The notes beneath the pieces were generated by a model. The model was not told the DNA's origin. It saw nothing but the letters and a program-made list of their open reading frames with translations, and searched no databases. The translations under genes were made by a program, and so were the position numbers. Shown piece by piece: positions 35,771 through 47,765 of a stretch of DNA of 64,000 bases. Position 1 is the stretch's first letter; every line of letters starts with the position of its first letter. Source of the DNA: Jaltomata sinuosa. Its lineage: Eukaryota > Streptophyta > Magnoliopsida > Solanales > Solanaceae. The stretch is from the NCBI GenBank assembly GCA_003996215.1, contig QJPP01000327.1:1-64000 (forward strand), read 5' to 3'.

Positions 35771-37411
35771 GTGGAAACTATAAACCACAATTCCCACAGC
35801 CCTGAAAGTGTAGAGAATTCTTGACTGTTAAATATGGAAAGTAACAGGATACTTTATGTGAGAGGAGAAATTGGCTCTACTTTGCGTTGCCAAGTATTTG
35901 TGTTCTAATTCTTGATTGCTAAATATGGAAAGTAGCAGGATACCTAAAGTGGAAGTGGAGAGAGAAATTAGCTCTACTTTCTCATTGCACTTATTTGTGC
36001 ACTAATGAACTGATGAAATCAGATGCCAGAATGCTAAAATTGCACCCCTAAATTCCTCAAAATCCTCCAAGACCCATATTCAGCAATCTATCTACTGTAA
36101 TAAGACCGAAAATAACTGCTCTAAAATGCACCCCTGAATTCCTCAAAATCGTCCAAAGACCCCTATTCAGAAATATATTTACTATAATAAGACCAAAAAC
36201 AACCCCAATTAGTCAAGTGGCAAAATTTCCACCAACATTTACCAAAACTAGACAAGCCAGAGAATAAGCAAACATATGCTTAGAGATTAAGGTAAAAGGA
36301 GTCCAAAGATTCTACCATCTTCAATGCAGGAGAACACCACCAAATGACGGAAGAAAGGTGACCGAAGCACCACATAAGAGAGACCAGAGACGACCTCCCA
36401 TCTCTAGAAGCCGAAAGACTGCATTACAATAGGAGCACGAAAAACACCAAGCTCAGAACTGTAGATGAACATCCCCAATTCTATTACAGAAATTATCTTT
36501 CATTGGATAGCTTCTCATTTGTTATGGCTCAGTCCTCCTATAGCAGCGGATATTGGAGGCAGACCCCCATCTTTGGTGGCGTAACAAACAAAACAAGTAT
36601 AGAAGCAGAATGAACAATATAACACGTACCAGAGAACAACATAACATTATTAGATTAGGCTTACACCATCCCCCTAAAAGAAGGCCGCCATGTGGATGAA
36701 TATAACAGCACGAGACACTAGAGAAACAGACAACAGTCTCAAGGAAGCTTCAACTTGCAGGGAAAATATCAAATATCTTCAGCCAAAGGACACCAATATG
36801 AGTAGACGTACAAATTTTTCCCACGCACAAACACAAAAAAGATGCACTAATCCAACTTCAACTATTTTTTTGAGAATAGCACAGTATAGTTTGCAGCAAC
36901 CAAATGTTTATCTGCATACCCAGAAACATGCAAGGTAAATGCAGTGTCAAAGGTAATACAGGGAATTGAGTCCACAACAAGAGGTCATATGAAGAAACCT
37001 CAAAAAAGAAATAAAAACATGATCAAGCCAACACAGTAGGATCTGTCAACCAAGAAAACTCAAAAAGTTCCCAGAACCTTGACGCATATTTTCATTTCAT
37101 CCCCCACATGGAACTATATGTTCTCTACACTGAAAAATCAAAAATGTTCTCAAATATATATACATCCCATAATGAACAGAAAAAAAAAAACAATTTGAAG
37201 CCCCATAAAAGGAAAAATCATCACTATGAACAGAAAGGCAGAGAAGAATTCTCAAAAATAATAGCATTTCCAGCACATCTGAATAAGATGACATGATGAG
37301 ATTCCCTAGCCACTTAAATCACACCATAAATGCAGCATCTGCAAGATCCATATACCAAAAGATTCTTGCTTAGAAACTATATTCCCTGAAGCAACTGAAT
37401 TCACAACTTGT

Positions 37412-37582
37412 CAGAGAGGCTAAATCTACAACCTTGTAACGATCTACTCGGAACACATTGCAACTCATCAGAGAGGCTAAATCTACAACCTTGTAACGAT
37501 CTACTCGGAACACATTGCAACTCATCAGAGAGGCTGAATCTACAACCTTGTAACGATCTACTCAGAACACATTGTAACCTAA
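37412..37582. repeat. 57-bp unit repeated three times
   Basis: Units start at 37412, 37469 and 37526 with CAGAGAGGCT(A/G)AATCTACA. The sister copy at about 20489 has one unit. The period is 19 codons, so both strands show an in-frame 19-residue repeat. Confidence 0.92.
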
Positions 37583-40069
37583 ACCAAAAAGCACTGAACA
37601 ACACCTCTCGAGAAAAGTGAAGGTTTCCTTAGCAGCCAAAATACACCTACTGTCAGAAGCAAACACAATAAAGGCAGACACTATTCCCAGCAATTTGCAA
37701 GGACATAGCAGATGAAACCATGCAGCAACTGCAAAAAATAGCTTCAAATTCTTTTGTGTAATCCAGCTCCCCAACCATGGCAAGAATGCACCTAGAAATA
37801 TAAATACGAACCAGAAAGCACCAAGGAAAGGAAGATTTGACAGAAATTAACAGAAATGTTCAATTAATGAATCTTAAACCCAACAAATGTTGCACAATGG
37901 TACTGATAACACCTTCAGCCAGTTCAATGGGAGCCTATTCATTTTGAAGGCGGCAAAACTAACTGCTCAAAATTGAATTCTGCACCAAGAAACTCACTTC
38001 CATATCAGTTGGCACACTCAACATCCCATTGGAGTTCAATTTTCAACACCGTAACAATCACAAGAAACTCCACTAATGCACAAAAAAAGGGCCCGACAGG
38101 AAACAATTATCTTAGCTGAATTGAAGATTGAAAATCCAGATGCACAGTTATTTCACTGACTTCCTTTAACTATCCTCCAGGAATCTAATTTTCCCACAAC
38201 TGTTTCCAGGGACAAGTCAGAATAACCTAAAAAATTAGCCGAAGGTGAAGAGTGACTGGGAACTCCATCTGGAGTGGATAACACACAGAAACAAGAACCG
38301 AGATGATTGCATTTTGATCCAGATTGCATTTTGATCCAGAGTTTAACAAAGCCAGCATAGCTGATCAGTAAAAATTAGGCCTGGATGATCATCAGAATCA
38401 AAAGGAATCAGGATTTGGCCAAGGACCTTCATACAGTGGTACAAATCAACAGTATAATGAGACTGAAAAGAGTACCGAGAAATCCTCTTGCTGGCAGAGC
38501 CAAGCAATTTCTAGAGAAGATAGAAGCATTGCCATGAGGCAGAGTACTGATAAAACTAGCCTCACCATCCACAATGCTAAACTGCACAGCTGCTAACTGA
38601 CAAAAAATTGGAGCCAGAAAAGCATTAAAAAGGTCTACCAGGAGGAGGTCTACCAGAAGGGAACCGGGATATGAACCAGGACATGTAGCTGATAACAAAT
38701 AGTTACTAGCTGGAGTCCTAAAGCTCCACACAGATTTCATTTACCTGAAAATACATGCAATGAGAGGTCACAAGTAAAGATAGGTGAAGAAGAGTATCCA
38801 TTGTAATCTGTGCTAGCATATGTTCATTGGCATTTAGAAGGGTTAACAAGCTATAACATAACCTGAAATGAACACAAGGTAAGCAGTTCACAGATTCATT
38901 AATTAGACGATCACACAGTGTAAAATCAACAAGATCCAATCCTTGTTCCACAGCCATATATGTCTAGAAAACCGACAAACAAGGGAGAAGGAAAAGTAGC
39001 ATCACCACACGGATCAGAGCAGCTCATTGAACATTATTAATCCTTCACAGTGCAGGCAACTATACTACAATCAGGATCAAAAAAATTTATCGTCTCTTTG
39101 AAACAACAGCAGCCAAGCTTCCATGTAACAACAAACGAAGAAGCCATCTTAACATATAAGTTCCGGAGACTGCAAGCACTTAAGCATGCTCAGTTAATAA
39201 ATCCAAAGTCCGGGCAAGCCCTGGTACTACTTATGAAATAATCGGACGTAATGAGACCACAAGGAGTATCGGCTGATACCCTTCTCTTGGGGATCAAAGA
39301 GCAGAAGCATCAAAACAAAAATAACAGCCGCTCAAGAAAACAGATGGAATATTGTAAAATTAGAAGGAAGATGAGGAATCAGGTCCAAACCAAATGTTCA
39401 CTGCCCTGTTGAAATCCCGAAGAAGGTCCAAAGCATCTACATGACAAACACCTTGAAATACGAATCCAAACATGATCAAACTGTAACCAGTCCTGATATA
39501 TTTACTTATCACCAACGATCATCAAGAAAATAATCACATGACTGAACTCCACCAAGGAAAAATACTCGAGACTCAAAACAAAACTCATGCTTCAATCTCC
39601 CCTTTAGAACAAATTACTAGACCAAAAAGTTGAACAATAGCAAAGGATAACATATGCACTATAATTTCAGAAAAAAAAATATGCAGTATAAAGAGCATAA
39701 CAGATCAATGTCAACCCCACAAAAAACGTTTTGTTTTTTAATAAGAATCCCCAACAGGAATAAGTAAGGGACTAGACATGTGAGTAGAACTGTCGCTGCA
39801 AGTATCGGCCAAAGAACTAAGACAACCCTAAGTCAAATCAAAACATCTTCTCAGATTTCCTTATTTCTTAATGGTTAAGAGCTAACCCAGCAACAACCAA
39901 TGAATGAAGAAGCATACCTGGTTTATAACTATCATGCTGTCATAATTATTTTTTTGCTAAAATGATACAGGAAAAATAGGGAAACAATTTGAGATCTGAC
40001 AAACGAATATGATGCACAAGAGAACAGACAACCTCGTCACTCTAAAAGATATCAAGGTCCCCACCACCC

Positions 40070-40117
40070 CTTTCTTCTCAATTGACGAGATCAGTTCTGT
40101 ATCATAACAGTGCTGAG
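40070..40117 (+). repeat. 48-bp inverted repeat, arm 1
   Basis: The reverse complement matches 42101-42148 with one mismatch. The core reads TCTCAATTGACGAGATCAG. The arms are about 2 kb apart and similarity does not extend beyond them. Confidence 0.9.
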
Positions 40118-41875
40118 AGCTTGTAACTAGAGGTGCATTATCCACATCGCATAACATCAATCAACTCGCCATTTGTTCTACTCCTGAATCGTAACTTGAA
40201 TCAAATCTTAAGAGTGATAGATAAAGGAACACACGGAAAAAGTAGCAATACCACAAATCTCACTGATTAAAGCAGCTCTAAGAGATTGGCAATTCCCCTG
40301 TAGTCCCCGACAACTTTGTTCATGGATCAAAGAACATAAGCATCTCAACAAAATAGCGCAGCTCATACTTGTGTGCAAGAAAAAAAAGGAAACCATCTTT
40401 CACGCTTAAGTTCCTGTGACTACAAGTACAAGCAAGGCTCAGAAATGAGTGCAAAGTTCGGAGAAACCCCACCTCACACTAGAAATGATCAGACGCGAAG
40501 AACAAGACGGAGAGAGAACCACCATATTCTAGAAGCTGACAATCTGCATGACACGAGCACCAAAACGACCTTGAAAGAACAGTGCTGTGCCTCGTAACCG
40601 GAGGCAAAATTAAATATTTAATTTCTTTACCACAATGATCACTGCCTACCCCTTCCTTCAAGAAAACCAATCCTTGATAAAGAGAAGAAAAAACACGGGA
40701 ATGTTCATTCATGTTCATCGAGGCAGCAAAATTCGACGTTATTATGCCTAGAGCTCAGACCAATAAATGTGCCAGTTAAAAACTATGAGCTTCTGGAATC
40801 GAATAACCACATACCGCACTATTAATGCAAGAATTGAGAAACTTCATATGACAGAAGTCTGAGTAAAGCTTCAACATGTAGAGGATATTCAATCTGATGT
40901 GAAGACTTGCATGTGATTGAAGGCTCAGCGGGCTTCCTAGAAATGAGGCTTATCCTTAGCGCGAGGTTTCATTCAATGGAATTTTCAATCTATTCCACTA
41001 TAGCAACTAGAACCCGAGCAAAATCTGCACAAAAGAAAACAGACTTGGCTTCTGCTTCATCCTCTAGATGCTTATTAATGAAAATGCTTGCCCATCAAAA
41101 TAAAAATAATACTTGCTTCGCCCATCCATCTAAATCCAAGATGCCACCTGCAATACCATAACAACTTGAACCGCACCTAGTTAAGAAAATCGAAGGCTAG
41201 AACAGGAAAAAATCAGGTCCAATCCAATCACTCAACGGCCTCGCTATAACTTCCTGAGAGAGACCACCACCACAGATTACAACAAGATATCGGATGAATT
41301 GAAAATATGCAAGATGTCCAAATCCTCACCCATTGAAACTCCTCGAAATAGAAATCAAAGATGTAATCAAACTGTGCCAAAACTGTTGCATACAATTCCA
41401 CGACCATCAAGGCAAAAAAACGATCACATGACTCTGTCGCACACTAAACATCTATTGCCATCAAGGCATGCAGAAATAATCACGACTCAAACCTCTCACC
41501 AAGAAAAACATATTCTAAGAATCTGGAGGCATCATTGGATCTCCCAATCCAGACGGATCAACTACAACAACACCACATAATAAACTAGACGTGAAACAAA
41601 ATGAGAAAGAACCACAACCAGGTCTAGTTGTCGAAGGAGGAAAAGAACGTTGATGAGAAAATGGATCTGGTTCCGAAATCTGGAAAGCTGTGAAAACAGT
41701 TAGTGAAGCTATACCGGTAAGAGGGTATCCCTGAAAAAGAGATCGGAGATCAGCCTTACAACTAGACTACAACTACCAGTAGAGGAACTGAACGGGCCTA
41801 CAAATAAGAGGAAAATGTGCTACTCCTATAGATTCCAGATCGAGCAATAAGTGAAGGAGCTCAGCCAATCCCAAC

Positions 41876-42027
41876 TCCCCCTGAAGTTTCCCCTGCAAGA
41901 ACCAACACGATGTTGACAACCCTAACTTATACCAAGACATTACTACTTCTATCCCCCTGAAGTTTCCCCTGCATGAACCAACACGATGTTGACAACCCTA
42001 ACTCATACCAAGACATTACTACTTCTA
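41876..42027. repeat. 76-bp tandem duplication
   Basis: Two units with period 76 (starting at 41876 and 41952) begin TCCCCCTGAAGTTTCCCCTG and differ at only a few bases. Confidence 0.9.
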
Positions 42028-42100
42028 CATAAATTTTTTGGCCGCAATCAGTAGTAAAAAAGACACTGTTAACAAGCAACTTGAATGAGGAAGCAGACTT

Positions 42101-42148
42101 CTCAGCACCGTTATGATACAGAACTGATCTCGTCAATTGAGAAGAAAG
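42101..42148 (-). repeat. 48-bp inverted repeat, arm 2
   Basis: Inverted partner of 40070-40117 (one mismatch), core CTGATCTCGTCAATTGAGA. Confidence 0.9.
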
Positions 42149-42427
42149 AGCTATATAAGAAATAAGAAGTTGAAATAAGTTCTCAATAGAGAGAATTCAA
42201 CTGAAAAACCCTAACAAACAGCAAGTTGGCAAAACAAACATGATGTAGATGAGAAAGAGAAAAAACCTGATGAATCAACCACAAGGTCCTACGAAAAAAG
42301 GAATTGCATCCTCAAAAATTTTACTTCCTACAGCTGCAAGAACAGAAAGTAAGACTCATTACCCCATCCTACACACGAAATCATCAAAAAAACAAAAGAC
42401 AACAAAGAGAGAGAGAGAGAGGGTCCC

Positions 42428-42455
42428 CACATCTCCTCTCAGGAGAGGAGATGTG
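42428..42455. other. Perfect 12-bp hairpin next to a (GA)n run
   Basis: CACATCTCCTCT and AGAGGAGATGTG flank a CAGG loop. A (GA)n microsatellite lies just upstream (42406-42420). Nothing indicates a terminator or a small-RNA precursor. Confidence 0.8.
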
Positions 42456-43087
42456 CATAATAGTAATGTTGAGGGCTTGCAACTGCATTACCATTTCCCC
42501 TGTCATCCGACATTCAACATCCCTCTAATCCTTAATCAAATAAAATCATCGTGTGATAAGAGTTGGAAAAAGGCAAAGAAGAAGCACGAGCATCAATTTT
42601 GCAATCTAGAACAACACCTTTGTTGATATCAAATGTTGAAAAACAATTATCTCACTTACAGACATATCCGGGCAGGATTAAATATATGATGGGTACCCGA
42701 TATTGTAATCATCATTGATCAGCGCGAAAGATATACGGCCCTACAAGAGTGTTTTACTTTAGGAATACAACCAATACAAAGTGTGACCCCGATCTCGCAG
42801 ATTCAAAAATAACAGAAGCTCATACTTGTGCATAACAACAGTCCAAAGAAGGTTGATTTCTAGACTCGAAAAAGGATTCAAAGCGAAGGTCCTGAATTAT
42901 CCGGGAGATCAACATTTAAGACAAGCCTCTAATCCCAGTATACCAGATAAGCTGAGAACCATCTGCAACCGGAAAAAAGAAAAAGAAACTTGCACCCGTT
43001 TCACCTAAAATCCAACAAGCCCATCCACGCATCCATAACAACTCAAGACTGCACCTAAATTGGAAAACCTAAGGAGAGAACAATAGG

Positions 43088-46000
43088 TTAAAAAAACAGA
43101 TGGAATACGGTTAAATTAGAAGGAAGATGAGAATCAGGTCCAAACAAAAGGTTCACTGCCCTGCTGAAATCCCAAAGAAGGTCCAAAGCATCTACATGAC
43201 AAACACCTTGAAAAACAAATCCAAACATGATCAAACTGTGACCAGTCCTGATATATTCACTAATCACCAATGATCATCAAGAAAATAAGACCGAAAATAA
43301 CTGCTCTAAAATTGCACCCCTAAGTTGCTCAAAATCATCCAAAGACCCCTATTCAGCAATATATTACTGTAATAAGACCGAAAATAACCCAAATTAGTCA
43401 AGTGGCAAAAACTCCACCAACATTTACCAAAACTAACAAGCCAGAGAATAAGCAAACATATGCTTAGAGATTAAGGTAAAAGGAGTCCAAAGATTCTACC
43501 ATTTTCAATGCAGGAGAACACCACCAAATGACAGAAGAAAGGTGACCGAAGCACCACATAAGAGAGACCAGAGACAACCTCCTATATCTAGGAGCCGGAA
43601 TCTCAGAACTGTAGATGAACATCCCCAATACTATTAACAGAAATTGTCTCCTTAAAAAGCGAATGAAGTTGGATAGCTTCTCATTTGTTATGGCTCAGTC
43701 CTCCTATAGCAATGGATATTGGCGCACAGACCCCTATCTTTGGTAGTGTAACAAACAAAACAAGTATAGAAGCAGACTGAAGACTGAACAATATAACATG
43801 TACCAGAGCACCACATAACATTGTTAGGTTAAGCTTACACCGTCCCCCTTAAAAGAAGGCTGCCTCGGGTAGAGATAAGAACATAAGCATGTGGATGAAT
43901 ATAACAGCACGAGACACTAAGAGAAACAGAGAACAGTGCCAGTTGAGAACCTTCATGTTACAAGCAGTCTCAGGAAGCTTCAACTTGCAGGGAAAATATC
44001 AAATATCTTCAGCCAAGGGACACCAATATGAGTAGACATACTAATTTTTCCCCCACACACAAACACCAAAAAGATGCACAAATCCAACTTGTTCAATTTT
44101 TTTAAAGAATATCAGAGTATAGTTTGCAGCAACCAAATGTTTATCTGCGTACCTCAGAAACAGGCAAGGTAAATGCAGTGTCAAGGGTAAGACAGGGAAT
44201 CACAATAAAATTTTCCAAAATCACAACAAGAGGTCATCTGAAAGAACCTCAAAAAAGAACTAAAAACATGATCAAGCCAATACAACATGATCTGTCAACC
44301 AAGAAAACTCAAAAAGCTCCCAGAACCTTGACGCATATTCTCATTTCATCCCCCACACAGAACTATAGTTCTCTACGCTGAATAATCAAAAATGTTTTCA
44401 AATATCTAATCTCAAGAAACTCCACTAATGCACAAAAAAAGGCCCGACAGGAAACAATTATCTTAACCTGAATTGAAGATTGAAAATCCAGATGCAAAGT
44501 TATTTCACCGACCTCCTTTAACTATCCTCCAAGAATCTAATATTCTACCTCCAAGTTTTCCCACAACTGTTTCTAGGGACAAGTCAGAATAACCTATAAA
44601 GTTAGCCGAAGGTGGAGTGACCAGGAATTCCACCTGGAACGAATAACACCAAAAAGAAACAAGGTGATGCATTTTGATCCAGATTTAAACACATCCAGCA
44701 TAGCTGATCAGCAAAAGTTAGGCCTAGATGATCATCAGAATCAAAAGGAATCAGGATTTAGCCAAGGATCTTCATCTAGTGTTACAATCAATAGTATAAT
44801 GAAACTGAAAAGAGTACCGAGAAATTCTCTTGGTGGCAGAGCCAAGCAATTATCTAGAGAAGATAGAAGCATTGTCATGAGGCAGGGTACTGATAAAACT
44901 AGCCTCACCATCCACAATGCTAAACTGCACAGGTGCTAACTGACAAAAAATTGGAGCCAGAAAAGCATTAAAAAGGTCTACCAGAAGAGAACCGGAATAT
45001 GAACCAGGACATGTAGCTGATAACATATAGTTACTAGCTGCAGTCCCTAAAGCTCCAGACGGATATCATGTGACCTGAAAATACATGCAACGAGAGGTCA
45101 CAAGTAAAGATAGGTGAAGATGATACGGATGTAGCAACCTAGCTGATCAATAACATTACAACCTCAGACCCAGTATCAATTGTAATTTGTGCTAGCATAT
45201 GTTCATTTGCATATAAAATCCAACATTGGGTTAACAAACTATAACACGACCTGAAATGAACATTGGGTAAGTAGTTCACAGATTTATTATTAGACGATCA
45301 CACAGTGTAAAATCAACAAAGATCCAATCCTTGTTCCACAGCCAAATATGTCCAGAAAACCCAAAACAAGGGGAAAAGTCAAAGTAGCATCACCACACGG
45401 ATCACAGAAGCTCAATTGAACAATATTCCTCCTTAATAGTGCAGGCAACAATCAGGATCAAAAATATGTCTCAACAACAGCAGCCCAAGCTTCCATGTAA
45501 CAACAAGCGAAGGAGACATCTTAACTTAAGCATGCTCAGTTAATAAATCCAAAGTCCGGGCAAGCCTCGGTCCTACTTATGAAATAATTGGACATAATGA
45601 AACCACAGAGAGGATCGGCTAATATCCTAGAACAATATTATGTCTGTGCAGGACAAGGACAACTCTTGGGATCAAAGAGCAGAAGCATCAAAACAAAAAT
45701 AACAGCCACTCAAGAAAATAGATGGAATATTGTTAAATTAGAAGGAATATGAGGAATCAGGTCCAAACCAAATGTTCACAGCCCTGCTGAAATGCCGAAG
45801 CAGGTCCAAAGCATCTACGTGATAAACACCTTGAAATACGAATCCAAACATGATCAAACCATGACCAGTCCCGATATATTCACTAATCACCAATGATCAT
45901 CAAGAAAATATTCAGTAATCACCAATGATCATCAAGAAAATAATCACACGACTGAACAAAAAAGGGACAAGATCAGTAATCACCAATGATCATCAAGACA
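43088..46000. repeat. Segmental repeat copy 4 (partial, rearranged)
   Basis: 43088-43285 matches 39345-39545 and then joins directly to sequence matching 36100 onward (43285-44400), followed by 44410-45960, which matches 38060-39560 and 21040-22560. The roughly 650 bases between these blocks are missing at the 44405 junction. 45881-45998 contains three copies of ATCACCAATGATCATCAAGA. No gene is supported. Confidence 0.75.
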
Positions 46001-46745
46001 TGTGAGTAGAATTGTATCCCCTCCTTCTCTCAAGCTGACAAGATCTGCATCATAAACGTGATGAGGCCTTATAACTATGGACCATCAAAGGAACATCAAG
46101 CACGGTGTGATAATCAGAAGACAACTAAACTAAGGCAATGAAAATATGAAGATGGGCAGTTCAATTCAAAATCATTAGGTAGGTCTGGGCCAGTCCAAAA
46201 CAACTCCCGAGTTGAAACAAAATAATAAGAAGCTCATACCAAGAGTCCAAGAAAGTCAATTTATACAGCCAAAGTAGACCATGTGCAAAGGTTTTCCTGA
46301 TTCTTCTAGGAGACGAGAAGAATCAAAAACAAGTTCAACTAACCCAAAATAAAAGAAGAGCAAACTCCGCAGCCAAAGAAAACAGTCAATCACCCTTTCA
46401 TATAAATCCATAAAAGATACCCAGCTAAGCACATCAAGCGCTCCAAGAAATAGAATCAATGAATTGTGAAAAAACAGAAAATTCCACGGCATCCATGAAA
46501 ACACCTTCAATTAGGACAATCCTGTAGAAAATCTACATATTTCATAGTCGTTGTATCTGATCATCCAAAAGCACAGAACAAAGCAAAAAGATGAATAATT
46601 CAAAACTTCGAAACTACTGAACGCGTAGTCGACTCTCCATCGCAAACAAATACCTATAATCGAATCGAGAATACCTATTGATTGAAAGGAAACAAGGGAA
46701 AGGTCCGACGCAAAATCGCAATACAAAAAAGAAAATAAGCGAGGG
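46001..46745 (-). other. Possible 5' part of an unidentified minus-strand transcript
   Basis: The minus strand downstream of the TATA-like element at 46746 has the base composition of a plant 5' leader and first intron (T-rich, many short frames). Frames of 84-95 codons (46256-46510, 46511-46798) are hydrophobic and unrecognised, and the second begins upstream of the expected start site. I cannot tell whether this is a non-coding RNA gene, the leader of a lost gene, or chance. Confidence 0.3.
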
Positions 46746-46753
46746 TATTTATA
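46746..46753 (-). promoter_or_regulatory. TATA-like box facing the repeat region
   Basis: The minus strand reads CTATAAATACCC, a strong match to the plant TATA box. Transcription would start about 30 bases to the left. The upstream sequence (46818-46935) is present three times in tandem, and only this copy is joined to the TATA region. Confidence 0.4.
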
Positions 46754-47199
46754 GAGGGCATTGGAGTTGAATGAATGGCTGAGATTAAAAGGCGCCACAA
46801 TGTCGGTTGCAAAGGCGGTTAATCCAGATTTGACTCGATACGCAGTTCAAAAGGCGGTGGACGTAGTTTGGACAAATATGAAATTTATTTTTGGGATTTC
46901 AAATTCAATATTACAAATTTTTTACATATGGAGTATATCTTAAGGCCTCATTTGTTTTCATTAAGATTAAGACGTCTGAATCTGAATGATTAAGATGTTG
47001 TCTCTAGATCTAAATACTGAACGATTAAGAGTATTTGATTTTCAACATCTGAAAGTGCATAATTTTTTTTTGTTTGTAAATATAATAAAATTACAATTCA
47101 ATTAAAAAATTAATTATATATTAGAAAAATACTTAATTTAATAAAATATAATTATTATTTGATTTAAAAAAGTGAGACATTTATGTTTTCTAGTGATGA

Positions 47200-47765
47200 T
47201 GGAGATGGTTTATAATGGTGGTGATGGTCATAATGGTTGGTGTTAGTGGCTAGTAATATTGGCGGTGATAGTTGTGATGGTAGAAGTGGTTGGTGTTGTA
47301 GTGACTGCCATGATGGTGGCGATTGGTAGTGTTGGTGGTGGTTTTGTGATGCTAAAGTTGGTTAAGATTAGTAGTTGGTGGTGTTGATGATAGTGACTAA
47401 AGAATGTGTGGTAGTTGACCGCGGTTCTAGTTGTTTTGGTGGAAATGGTTGGTAGTAAGGATTGACCGTACGACAGTGACAATGGTGGTGGTGGTAGGTG
47501 GCAGCGGTGCTAGGTGTGATGGTGGAGTTGGTTAGTAGTAGAGATTGACCACAGTGGTGGTGAAGGTGGCGGTGATGGTGATGACAATGGATATCATTAT
47601 AATGATGGAGGTAGTAAGGGTGGTAGTGATTGATAGTGGTGGTTGACGACGGTAATGGTGGTGGTTGGTGGTGGTGGTTGACGACGGTAATGGTGGTGGT
47701 TGTGATGACAAAGGTGGTAAGTGGTGGTGACCGGTGATTGTGGATAGAGTGGTGGTGAATATTAT
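47200..47765. repeat. GGT/GAT-rich low-complexity block
   Basis: Long degenerate trinucleotide sequence (GGTGGTGAT, GGTTGGTGTTAGTGG). Related blocks are at 48700-49040 and 49590-50040. The 133-codon minus-strand frame rich in His, Thr and Pro is a by-product of this composition. Confidence 0.85.

Larger units (their letters stand above)
30556..39640. repeat. Segmental repeat copy 2 (complete)
   Basis: A 9.1-kb direct repeat of copy 1, from GTCAGTTTCCTCC (30556) to TTGAACAATAG (39640). It holds the empty sites for element C (TCCGC at 31116-31120) and for the MITE (near 34500). Subregion 36027-37400 is very close to 19015-20490 while other parts are visibly more diverged. It carries several small private changes: a 51-bp tandem duplication, a SINE fragment, a 57-bp triplication and an insertion near 32700. 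No frame longer than about 100 codons is conserved in the sister copies, so I treat it as non-coding. Confidence 0.82.
39641..43087. other. Less repetitive stretch without recognised genes
   Basis: Lies between segmental repeat copies 2 and 4. Weak similarity to parts of the repeat occurs (41150-41230 with 43010-43090), as does an inverted pair (40070-40117 and 42101-42148). Frames of 60-125 codons occur on both strands (for example 42249-42626) but none shows a domain, conserved motif or splice structure I can defend. It may contain exons or leaders of an unidentified transcript. Confidence 0.4.

Noticed and set aside
35609..35824. 71-codon basic protein
   Set aside because: Its charged middle is the SINE fragment read in frame; the related locus without the insert has no such frame.
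46256..46798. Protein-coding exons behind the TATA-like box
   Set aside because: The two frames are short, hydrophobic and unrelated to a known family, and one starts upstream of the expected transcription start.
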